NCBI GenBank assembly: GCA_038093975.1
Contig: JBBPTG010000003.1
Location: 434,001-498,000 of the forward strand
Source: Chalciporus piperatus
Lineage: Eukaryota; Basidiomycota; Agaricomycetes; Boletales; Boletaceae
Reading direction: 5' to 3'
DNA: 64,000 bases
Shown: in pieces, positions 35,162 to 45,305 of the stretch
Layout: every line of letters starts with the position of its first letter
How positions within the stretch are numbered: the stretch's first letter is position 1
Made by a program: the position numbers and the translations under genes
Notes under the pieces: generated by a model
Told to the model about the DNA's origin: nothing
What the model saw: only the letters and a program-made list of their open reading frames with translations
Databases searched by the model: none

Positions 35162-35962
35162 ATGGATTCGTCAAACTACTATTCGCAATACAACAGCCAG
35201 CAATCAGCCCACGATGTCAACCCTTACCACCAGCCATACCAAGGTCCGATATATCCCATCGCAGGTTCATCCTCTGCCCACAGCGCGCCAGTTCCGGCCA
35301 ACGCTTATGAATACGACGTCGGCATCCTCGCCCAGCAGAGTGTCTATGTACCAGGTGCGATGATTGACAAGCGCGGAGGAGCTGGTGGCAAGCTTGCAAA
35401 AGGTGGCAAGAGGACAACAGTCTTGCGGAAGGGGGGAGGCAAGGTGTGGGAGGACCAAACTCTGCTGGAGTGGAATCCATGTCAGTTCTGTCTATTCCGC
35501 CGCTTCCTTGAATCTGACCACATTGAATTAGCCTGGTTTCGCCTGTTTGTTGGCGACCTCAGTAATGATGTATCTGACGATGTCCTCGCAAACGCGTTCA
35601 ACAAATACCCTTCATTCCAGAAGGCCCGTGTAATCCGGGATAGATTGAGCCAAAAGGTTGGACAGCTTTATCATTCATAAAGGCTGAACCACTGACGAAC
35701 CATATATCAGGCGAGGTACGGGTTCGTTGCATTCTCTGACCCTGAAGATTTCCTGAAAGCTTGGAAAGAGATGGATGGTGTGTTAATTCTGGTCTCTCTT
35801 TCGTATGGCACTTGCTGAAGTATTTCAGGCAAATATGTAGGTAACCGTCCGGTCAAGCTTAAAAAGGCGGACGACACTGCTATTCGACCTGTCGAGATAG
35901 GCCATAGGAAGGCTAAGCAACTTGAGATGGACCTGAAGAAGAACCGAAGCAAGCCATACTGA
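35162..35962 (+). CDS. RBM42: RNA-binding protein RBM42-like, single RRM
   Basis: Four exons (35162-35480, 35532-35656, 35711-35777, 35829-35962) give 214 residues. A Tyr/Gln/Ser-rich N-terminus leads to a basic Gly/Lys stretch. Then comes the RBM42 lead-in VWEDQTLLEWNPSWFRLFVGDLSNDV. The RRM has RNP2 (LFVGDL), FNKYPSFQKARVIRD, RNP1 (ARYGFVAF) and MDGKYVGNRPVKLKKA. The C-terminal tail is IRPVEIGHRKAKQLEMDLKKN. RBM42 binds mRNA and is linked to splicing and stress granule biology in animals; its fungal role is unclear. Confidence 0.88.
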
Positions 35963-36348
35963 TGGCATTTATTATCGGATGGCCTGGCGTTGCACCAAGG
36001 GTGCTGCTTAAGTACGTTGGCTTGTTGGGTGTCGAGCCACGCTCACTCTGTATTGTCATGCCGATGCCACTGTACGTGCGGGAATGCGACCGAGGTGGGT
36101 GGGGACAGTTCCAGGTCGTTCCGTGTACTTGTTCTAGCACTTTATAAAGCATCGTACTTTGACCCCATGTAATTGCTCTGTCACGAATTTTGAACACCTC
36201 GACGCCTGCCTGAGTATCCTATGTTCCGAGTCTGTCACTCTCAGTCTGTGTTCCGAAATCCTTGCAGGTCATGTGATCACGCCCAACCGGAAGCGCCATT
36301 GAACTTGGATCAGGGAAACAACGTTGAGGCGTTAACATAGTCGCAACC
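35963..36348. promoter_or_regulatory. RBM42 3' flank and CTNNBL1 promoter
   Basis: 386 bases between two same-strand genes. About 80 bases before the CTNNBL1 ATG there is GGTCATGTGATCAC, a degenerate E-box (RTCACATG on the minus strand). Nothing else recognised. Confidence 0.4.
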
Positions 36349-38773
36349 ATGGACATCGACAAACTGTTCAAGGTTGGTGTTCGCTATCCAAATGGTCGAA
36401 TTTACCAAGCGTTCCGTTCAATAGGTACCCAAGCTCCCAGCGGGTTCAAAGCGTAAGCTACCAGACAACCCAACCCCGGACATGCTCAAGAAGATGAGGA
36501 TGGATGAACCTGCAAGCTTACCACTCTTAACGGAGCCAAGTACACAAGTTGCTGGCCCCGCTCTTGCAAAGTCGCGAAGCGCCACGGTGGAAGACGAGGA
36601 AGAGATGGATACATCGTTTGCACCTGGAGGGGACGCGGATTATTATGCAGAAGAGGACGAGGAAGGTCGCTTTTACGGTGGAGGTCTCACAAGCGAACAA
36701 AAGCAAATCTTGAGCATATTTGAGCAAGCGGAAGGTGAAGGAGTTGCCGATGAAGTGCGTACCTCTTAACGTTGGGCCCTATCTGTCATGACCGGACCGT
36801 GTTTCTAGCCCGAGGAAGTCACTATCACGAGTGTCCGAAGAACTCTTCTGCGTTTTGAGCGTGCAGTGAATAAGAACCAAGACCAGCGATCCAAGTATCC
36901 CGATGATCCCTCAAAGTATATGTTCTTTCCAAGTTAGTTTGGTGGTCGCGGGCTGATGTTCTCCCTACCAGGTTCATAGATTCGGAAGCGGACCTGGATA
37001 GCGCCATAAAAGCCCTGCTACCCTTAGCTCAATCACCAGTCCTTGCATACCCAGAAATGGTTCGCACTGGGATTGTAACATTGTTGGTTGGGTTGCTCAG
37101 TCATGAGAACGTTGACATAGTCATTGACGCAGTGGAAGTGTTCCACGAATTGACTGACGAGGACGTCGGAAACGAAGGGGACGAGCAAGAGCAAGAGCAA
37201 GAGGAGACGCAGGCGGCACTCAAAGTACTCATCGATGCATTGGTAGGTCGGTTCATATTGAGACTGTCCGGCTTCGTTCAATGAAGCAATCACTTCAGGT
37301 GCAAAGCTCGGTACTGGAGCTACTCGTGGACAATCTTCCTCGCTTGAATGAAAAAGAAGAATCCGATAGACAGGGTGTCTTCCACATCATTGGTAAAATC
37401 TCGATTTTCTGACCGGAAGGGGCCCTAAAACTGCGTATGTGTAGGTGTCTTCGAGAACGTTCTTGCTTTCAATCCCGATCTATCTGTGCAACTCGTCTCC
37501 AAAACGAAAATGATGAACTGGCTTTTGGAACGTATCCAATCCAAGAGTCACGACGAGAATCGGAGTTACGCTGCTGAATTACTCTCGATTCTGCTGCAAA
37601 ACAGCACTCCAAATCAACAAGAGTTGGGAAAGAAGGATGGGGTCGAGGTCATCTTGAAAGTTCTTTCAGTGAGTGGTGTCAGCAACTTACGGCTCGTGTA
37701 TAATGGTCTAATCGGGTGACCAGCAATTTCGACACCGGGATCCCATAGACGCGGATGAAACGGAATTTATGGAAAATCTATTCGATGCGCTATGTTCGGC
37801 ATTAGCAGAGCCAGAGATCAAGTCGCTTTTCCTGGCCAGCGAAGGCGTGGACCTCATGGTGCTGATGCTGAGGTCGGTGGTCCATTGTCGTGCCTCTGAA
37901 TCGGCCGTCACTAACGAACCTTTTTAGAGAGAAACTTCAGTCAAAATCACGGTCAATAAAAACGCTTGATTATGCGATGTCTGGACCATCAGGTTCGGAC
38001 CTGTGCTCCAATTTCATCGAAGCTCTGGGACTGAAGACAGTATTCTCGGCGTTGATGGGAAAGGTCTGTTCGGGTACGTGCTGGGTTACTGTGGTACTTA
38101 CACGTCTCCCGTATAGAGCTCGAAAAAGCAAACAGTCGCTGCACCAGCTTCGGAAGACACCGCTCACATTTTGGGCATAATTTCGTCCCTACTCTCAAAT
38201 CTCCCATCAGACTCGACCGACCGAATACGCGTGCTTTCCAAGTTTGTGCAGAATAACTATGAAAAAGTTGACAAGCTCTTGGAGATTAGAGAAAACACGT
38301 ACACTCGACTCAAGGTTGTCGATGCAGAGATTGAAACCGAGAAAAAGGTGTGGTTCACGATGACTGCCGAGCAGGAAACTAACAGCGCGGAAGGAATTGC
38401 TGTCTGAGGGGAGCACAATTGACCCTGAAGATGAAGAATTATTCTACATACGCCGTCTGGATGGGGGATTGTTCACCCTACAGACTCTGGACTACATCTT
38501 GGCGTGGATCATGATGGAAGATGATGGGGTATGTTTCCGAGCCATAACAAGTTTCGTTTTCCTGACCATGTTTAGATCCGAGCTCACGCCACGCAAATGC
38601 TGGAAAGAAAGGATCTGTCGCTGAAAGACATTATCCAGACCCTGCGAGTCTACCACGCCAATGTCGATGTCGACGACTCTGAGGAAGCGAAACCAAGTGA
38701 TGCAATCCAAGCAGGAATGATACAGAGAGGCATATTAGAGAACCTCATCGCTTTCCTTGAAGGATGCTCATGA
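36349..38773 (+). CDS. CTNNBL1: Beta-catenin-like protein 1 (CTNNBL1)
   Basis: About 580 residues. The first exon is 30 coding bases (MDIDKLFK). A basic patch VPKLPAGSKRKLPDNP, like the N-terminal nuclear localisation segment of the family, and an acidic stretch follow. Armadillo-type helices begin with KFIDSEADLDSAIKALLPLAQSPVLAYPEM and VTLLVGLLSHENVDIVIDAVEVFHELTDED. Further on are LELLVDNLPRLNE, NRSYAAELLSILLQNS and LFDALCSALAEPEIKSLFLASEGVDLMVLMLREK, and the C-terminus ILAWIMMEDDGIRAHATQML. CTNNBL1 joins the Prp19/CDC5L complex in the spliceosome. It converges with UTP15 with only 60 bases between coding ends. Confidence 0.92.
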
Positions 38774-38833
38774 GGCAGGGATCCTGGCCTGGCTCAGCAG
38801 CTCGGGTTCAACCATCAAATTGGTGTAATCGAG

Positions 38834-40619
38834 CTACAGATTTGGTGGCGAAGTCGGCGAGGCGGCCAGGGCAGCAGATGAAAAAACCATCTCCAGTGTA
38901 CCCTTTGCTTTCAGCAACTCTTTTTGGAAGCGTATCTCTGCGAGCACCTTCTTGCGTAGGCGGAGGAATAGCGAATCGATCAGGGGAGACTGACCTAACA
39001 CAGGTGCATACATGTCTGAGGGTGTGGTGTTACCTTGGTTACAGCAAGTGCAAAAGCGAAGCTTGCTCACCTATGAGCATCATGGCAATATCGCAAACCA
39101 TCTCACCAAAGCGTGGGTCAGCTACATGCTTTACCAGAAGGTGCAGTATTGGTTCCAATAATACATCATCTCGGCCAGAGAGAGCGCTACGGAGACCATC
39201 GCGATGAATGAGTTCTTGAATTAATGAGAAGGTTGTGACAGGCGGCGTGTTCTTTGAACAGGGTAAGTCGCTCGCAAAACACAGTCAAGAAGTCCTAAGA
39301 CAGCACCTTTCGAAGAACGGAATCAAGGGCAGCCGAGTACTTGAACGATTTTAGCAATCGATCGTACTCCTTCAGGCGACGTGCTCTTCTGCTTTCAACT
39401 CTGAGTTCGTCGGCATCACCCTGAGCTTTTGACTTGGACCTGACTTTAACGTGCCCTTGGCCGAATGATGGAAGCGTCCCTCCCAAGAAAGTCTCGTATG
39501 TACCCGTCGTCAATGGGTCCCCAGAGTCAAGGGTACGTTCGGATGCCTTTGGCTGCCGTTGACGGACGGACAAAGTGCCATCCGACATTCCAGCGGCAAT
39601 GTGTGTCGAGTCTGGCTATGGTCTCCGTCAGTTGGAGCAGGCGATGGACATGGGAACCTCGTACCGAGATAGCGAGGCAGAGGACGGGTGCTGGGTAACG
39701 CATTGTATGGACCACTTTGTAAGACGCGATGTCATATACTTTCACCATCTGATCGAGGCCTCCGGAAAGAAGGCGACCAACGTTGGCATCGAATGCGAGA
39801 GACGTGATGGTCTTTTGGTGATTTGATAAGGCACGTATACAACGACCACCGGCATTTAAATCCCACATCCGCAAGATTGGGCCAGCAGCCGATAATACAA
39901 CTGTACCAGACGGGAGCATGAGGACCTGTTCGACGGGGGCTGCACCAGGGGAATCGCCACCCATTACGAGTTCGCATTCACCGCTTCGAGAATCGAAGAG
40001 CCTCGTGGTCGCATCATAAGAACCGGTGAGGATTAGATGTGGGTTAGATGGGGAAATCTGGCCAGAACGGACATAGTCAGAATGGGCAGCAAATGTGATG
40101 ACTTCGGTCTGAGACGGTATGTCCCAGAGTTTAACGGTGGTGTCGTCTGAGCAAGAAAGGATATGAGTAGAGAGGGGTGAGAATTGTGCGACGTGGACGG
40201 GCTGTTTATGCGAGTCGAGTGTGCGAAGGATCGCGCGGGAGTTGACGTCGAATAACTAGGGGTGGATGAGAAGGATGGAGAGGAGGTGTCAGAAGGAGAT
40301 ATACCTGGACGAGGCCAGTGTCATCGCCGGCGACAAGGAGTTTTCCATCGTGGCGTATCTGACCGCTGCGTGCGACGTCTTTGAATCTCGAGATGGTCTT
40401 TACGGCCTTTTGGGTGCGGGGAGCGTAGATCTGTACGCGGGTTGCAGCTGTGACTGCGTACCTATGCGGTTTTGCGGGAGAGAAGTGGATTGCGGTGACG
40501 GGGGCGTACTCCTTTATGAACACAGGTCGTTTGAACTGACGCCAATATCTGGACTCTCCGCTCTGCCTCGTCCCACCCGGACGGACAGCTCGCTGAACCA
40601 CTACTGCCCCATAGTCCAT
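38834..40619 (-). CDS. UTP15: U3 snoRNP WD40 protein UTP15
   Basis: About 530 residues. An N-terminal SRYWRQFKRPVFIKEYAPVTAIHF block is followed by WD40 repeats: KLLVAGDDTGLVQLFD, VHVAQFSPLSTHILSCSDDTTVKLWD, LILTGSYDATTRLFD, TVVLSAAGPILRMWDL and RLLSGGLDQMVKVYD. The UTP15 C-terminal domain has the helical signature RRARRLKEYDRLLKSFKYSAALD, ELIHRDGLRSALSGRD and LRKKVLAEIRFQKELLKAKGTLEM. Utp15 belongs to the t-UTP/UTP-A part of the small subunit processome and supports rDNA transcription and 18S processing. The ATG at 40619 (MDYGAVV) is the first in frame. It is divergent from TCTP across 190 bases. Confidence 0.92.
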
Positions 40620-40809
40620 TACTACATCGGTGTCGGCTCTAGGGAGAAAGCTAAAAAGCAGATCCACGTGATCGTGCGAGGACCCCTGGGAGCACCCCGG
40701 GAAGAGATTAGATGATCGATATCTAGCCCTTGAAAAAGCTGTTTTTTTGCGCCAACCGCCCTCACCAGCCCCTCACCAAGCCTGCCACCGTTCAGCTCTC
40801 CTCCTCACC
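40620..40809. promoter_or_regulatory. Bidirectional promoter UTP15 / TCTP
   Basis: 190 bases between two divergent growth-related genes. It has a CACGTG E-box at 40665-40670, within GATCCACGTGATC, a poly-T run, and a CT-rich leader directly before the TCTP ATG. Confidence 0.55.
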
Positions 40810-41615
40810 ATGCTGATCTACAAGGACGCCGTCACAGACTCAAAGGACGAGCTCTTCTCCGACGCTTTCCCAATGTACGTTCTCCACGATCCACTCCTGA
40901 TCCCCCTTCACCCCGCCATCTAGGAAGTTGATCGATGACGTCCTCATCGAAGTCGACTGCCAAACCATCGTTATCAAGAAGGGCGCCGACATTAACATCG
41001 GCACGTATTGCGATTGAAATCTATCACCGTGCTCACCTTCCTTCAGGAGCCAACCCTTCCGCTGATGAGCAAGAAGAAGCTCTCGAGGATGGGGCTGAGA
41101 GTGTCAATAATGTTGTCTACTCGTTCGGTCTTGTGCCCACGACGTTCGAAGCGCGCCAGTACTTGACATATCTCAAAGTAGATTGCGATCATCTTCTCTC
41201 TCTCTTTCTCTGTAATGACTCGTGACTCCAGGGCTACATGAAAAGAGTCAAGGCCCATTTGGAGAAGACTAACCCCGAGAGGGTTACGGTGTTCGAAAAG
41301 GGCGCTACTTTGCATGCTAAGAGGATCGTATCTAAGTTCAAAGACTACGATGTCGTAAGTTTCCTGTTTTTGCGTCGTTTCTGTCCTGAGTTGTCGTTAG
41401 TACACCGGGACATCAATGGATCCTGATGGGATGATTGCCCTGCTCAACTATCGTGTGAGTTCTTCATCCTATCTTATTGCGGAGTTGATTTTCATCATAT
41501 CTTCAGGAGGACGGGATCACACGTAAGTCCTCAAAAACCGCCAGTCCATCATCTCAGTTTCTTTCCAGCATACTTTACTTTCTGGAAGGACGGCCTTCTC
41601 GAGGAGAAGCAGTAG
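40810..41615 (+). CDS. TMA19: Translationally controlled tumour protein (TCTP)
   Basis: Seven exons (40810-40874, 40924-41000, 41047-41177, 41232-41354, 41401-41454, 41507-41522, 41569-41615) give 170 residues, the standard length. It begins MLIYKDAVTDSKDELFSDAFP, with VEVD-like EVDCQTIV, the flexible acidic loop GANPSADEQEEALEDGAESVNNVV, KGYMKRVKAHLEK and the C-terminal block YFTFWKDGLLEEKQ. TCTP is an abundant growth-linked, ribosome- and mitochondria-associated protein. Two splice oddities: intron 41001-41046 needs a GC donor (GCACGT), and exon 41507-41522 is only 16 bases. Confidence 0.95.
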
Positions 41616-41763
41616 TCGATCCCGACACTGCCACCGGTTCTGTTTTCTTCCTTGCTTTGGCATGCTTCCACACGGGGCGTTATTACGTTGGTAGACCAAG
41701 AGGTGTATATGAAAGCAAGATAGACAACTGTAATGAAAGACTCGCTTATCTACCTCGACCCCA

Positions 41764-43548
41764 TCATAGTTCGTCATGCGCGTTCTTAGGTGTCTCGAAT
41801 GTAACCTGAGCTTCCACCGGCACCTCTGCGACCTTGGGCTTGAGGTCGTTCTTCGAGTGTTCCTCCACGAAAGTTATCAAACTCTCCAAAGTACGGTCGC
41901 CATCATAGTCGATGAAATCACGAGAACCAGCGGGCTTGAATTTCAGTGTCGGGAAGCTGCCAATGCGGAAAGGTAGAGATGCCGGAAGGTCATTCTCTTG
42001 GGCTTCCAACTTTGCGCTGAAAGATATATCAATGAGCCTCAAACGGTGCTGATAGTATGGAATGGCCTTACATGAGAAGCTGATCATTGACGTCAGCAAA
42101 GTGGTCGCCAAGTGAGTCCCAGACGGGTTTCAAGCGTTTGCAGTGGCCACACCTTTCGAGGACATGAAATTACAATACTCATAAAGCCCAAGGGCGACTT
42201 ACCAAGTGGCATAGAACTCGACGAAAATATCTTTCGAGTCGTCGAAAACGACTTCGTCAAATTGCTGGCCGACAAGGGTGAACACGCTTTCGTTTTGAGT
42301 CTCCGGGATCGGCTGGCTCTTCAGCTTGGGAAGCAGTTTGCCATCAATGTAATCAGCAACCATCTCCGAAATTGCTTCGGGTTCGATAGTCTTGTCCTGA
42401 TCGTAAGGGTACTTCAATTGGGTTTCCAGGTCCTGTACAACAAAGCTCGGCCATTTAGGCTCGGCGAGGTTCAAAGCCTTGGCATGGTCACCAAACTTTG
42501 TCGCATCAATCCAGACAAAGTTGACCTTGCCACGGTACTTGGACGCGACAGGCTTGAGCGAGTCCATGTAGCTTTGGCTACTCTCTTCAGTTGGGTCGAC
42601 AAAGAGGTAGGCCAAGGGCTTTCCACTGCTGGCGTAAGTGGCGTAGGTCTCGCCATTGACTTCGCCAAGAAGCGGGACGGAAAGCTCATGGATCCAATCC
42701 TCGACATCCTTGAGGGTAGCAGATGAAACTGGGTAAGGATACTCTGTCTGGTGCTCATCGAAGTTGCGGTAAACAACAATGGCAGGAGCGCTAACACCAG
42801 CTGCAGCGATAGCTTCAGGGTCGGTAGACAAACCGAAGAGGTAATCGTCGCGGTGCTTCTGAGCAGCCGCGGTGAATTCGGACGCAGGCGCGTCTGTGGT
42901 AGAAGACAGGTATGCAATAGCGACGATCTTGTCGGCATTTTGGAAGTCGTGGAGGTTGGCAGTAGTGACTTCGGAAACAGCGGGAAGTGATTGCCTTGAA
43001 TATGAACATCAGCAACAGTACCTTCACGGATAGCGATAAATTAACAAACTTGGTCATGTAGCTTATAATACCATCTGCCTTGCGGGGTCCAGTGTAATCG
43101 GTTGGCTCGCCATTGCGGAAGACTTTCAGGGTACTGCAGATACAAGATGATGACATGCGTGACAAGATGCAAAGAGACGGGAGCTTACGGGTAACCCTGT
43201 ACTCCATGAACCTGGCAAAGTTCAGCCTGGTCAACACAGTCAACCTTGGCGAGCTTGATGTTCTTCTCTTTCAAAGCAGTTGCTGCCTCCTCATAATGGG
43301 GAGCTAAGGCTTTGCAGTGGCCACACCTACACTCAGTCAGGTAAAGGACATGTACAACTGCCATTGAACTGAACTGACCATGGAGCGAAGAACTCGACCA
43401 GGACCAACGGTTCCGGGTTAATGGCGGACTCGAAAGTCTCCTGTGAGACATTGATGACGTCGGACGCTTTCTCTGTGTCTGCATCTGCAGCGACGAGAGA
43501 CGCGAAAGCAACAGTCGAAGCCGCTGAAACGAACAAAGAGAGACGCAT
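41764..43548 (-). CDS. PDI1: Protein disulfide isomerase, ER-resident (HDEL)
   Basis: About 500 residues in a-b-b'-a' layout. The signal peptide [21 protein letters not shown] precedes [22 protein letters not shown] (first active site CGHC, split by an intron). The b domains follow, then [21 protein letters not shown] (second CGHC, also split by an intron), and [18 protein letters not shown]. The C-terminus is NAHDEL, the fungal ER-retrieval signal. Both intron positions fall at the Trp-Cys junction of the active sites, so the two thioredoxin domains share gene structure. It oxidises and shuffles disulfides during ER folding. It converges with TCTP. Confidence 0.96.
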
Positions 43549-43790
43549 CGTTGAACGAGCAGGGAGAGAGTGCGGTAAGAAATGAAGTTGCAATGCACCG
43601 CTTTTATGGACTCGGTCGTGCATACGTGTCACGGCGCCAGTTCCTTACGCAATGAACCAGAAGACGTGTCATTACAGCTGCCTCCCTATCCGGTTTCGAA
43701 GTACATAAGTAAGTAGCTAGCGCCTAGACACAGGTAATCGATTACTACACGAATAACCTATCTAGTGATGCTCCAGGCAGACAGAAACCA
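43549..43790. other. PDI upstream region
   Basis: About 240 bases, the promoter of PDI and the 3' flank of the verprolin gene, which lie on the same strand. No clear unfolded-protein-response element was identified by eye. Confidence 0.4.
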
Positions 43791-45129
43791 TCAAATATTC
43801 GAGAGATCAAAGTCGGAGCCGCGTTGACGACCTCCACCATACTGCTTCGTCACTGAGTTAAACTGCCTTGGCGGCGGGAAACCAGCAACGGGGAATTTAT
43901 GAGAACCCGCTTCGGGAGGTGGAGATGGAACTACGACAATGGCACCATTAAAATATATACCAGGAGTAACACAAATGAGCTCACTCTTGCGGGTCGGTGC
44001 GGGACGTTTAGCACCATTCATATGACTGCTCGGTGAAACCGTTGATGGAGAGTCCGATGACGGAGGACTAGACACGACACGTGGTCTTGGAGTGCTCGAA
44101 GGAAACTGGGGGTTGGGAGGGACCAAACTCATCCGGGCAGGGAATGGCCCGGGTGGAGGAGGGGCAGAAGGAGCAGCCTCAGATAATGCTTTCACGCGAG
44201 CAGGAGGAGCAGGAGGACCGTCCGCGTCCACGACGGGTATCTTCCTAGCGGGAGGTGGGGGTGCCGCACGGGAAGGTGATGAGCTGGCAATAGATGATGG
44301 TCGGGCAGGTGGAGGTGGGGGTGGGGCTCTACCAAAAGCGGTTGGAGGGGGTGGGGCTTTGCGGGGAGGGAGAGCCGAGCTGGCATTGTTGGTGCGCCCG
44401 GGAGGCGGTGGGGGTACTGCCCTTGCAGGTGGGGATGAGGTATCTGCAGGCGATGCACTCCGCACAGGAACGGATGGCGTTGAACGAACCGGAGGTGGAG
44501 TTTGTGATGTGGTTAGTGGGGATGCAGCTCTGGGTGGTGGTGGGCGACGAGGAGGAGCGGGTGGAGATGCAGTCGCTGGAGGGGATGGGGTGGCACGAGC
44601 CGGCGGGGGGGGAGCTCGTACTGGGACTGCTGGTGCCCGAGAAGGTAACGCTGGCGCAGGCCTACTTGGCGGAGCAGGCACCGAAATATGAGGGGGTGGA
44701 GCCGGAGTGGATGGTTTCGAAGGAATCGCCCTCGCGGGTGGTGGGGGTGCACTGGATGCACTTGGAGGAGCTGAAGGCACAGTACGACCTGGTACCGATG
44801 GTAGTTTACCGAATGCAGGGGGCTTGGCTGAGGACAAGATGTGAGACTAAACGAGCAAGCCAAGGGTAGCAGCAGACTGAACCTAGATTGTTCTGTCCTG
44901 CAGGCTTCAATTTGGGCATCCCACCCGCGAACAGACCACCCAGTTGTGGTGGGCCCCCACCGCCTGGAATGGCGGGGGCAGATGCTAGCGGTCGCTGACC
45001 ACCACCACCACCACCACCGACACCACCACCGGTCTTGCCCTCGATTACAGGTCCACTGCGGTCATTTGTTTCAGTCTTTTTCAGCCTCTTTCCTCCCTGG
45101 ATCTGTTTCAGAAACTCGCTAGAGGCCAT
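43791..45129 (-). CDS. VRP1: Verprolin/WIP-like actin regulator
   Basis: About 385 residues, three exons. The N-terminus MASSEFLKQIQGGKRLKKTE is a WH2 actin-binding motif with the LKKTE element, preceded by a helix. A Gly-rich run coded by GGT-type repeats and GLFAGGMPKLKPAGQ follow. A long proline-rich domain (PPPPAR and APPPPP repeats) suits SH3/profilin binding. The C-terminus GSHKFPVAGFPPPRQFN is like the WASP-binding region of WIP. Verprolin stabilises WASP and drives Arp2/3 actin nucleation at endocytic sites. The Pro-rich region makes long mirror frames on the other strand, which are not genes. Confidence 0.85.
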
Positions 45130-45305
45130 AGCACCAAAGAGGTGAGTTGTTGAAGTTGACGATTGAGCACGAGATAGTTTATAATGGCGGATGTCTGCTG
45201 CGCGAATGATGAATAAATAGCGATAAATAGGGAGAGAGAATGATCGGTAGTTGCAATTTGCAAAAACACTACATAACACCAATCTACCACAAAGTCATCT
45301 GCTAT

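Noticed and set aside
44092..44869. Long Gly/Ala-rich and Val/Glu-rich plus-strand frames opposite the verprolin gene
   Set aside because: They are mirror frames created by the proline-codon repeats (CCN/GGN) of the real minus-strand gene. There is no start context, no domain and no introns consistent with a gene.
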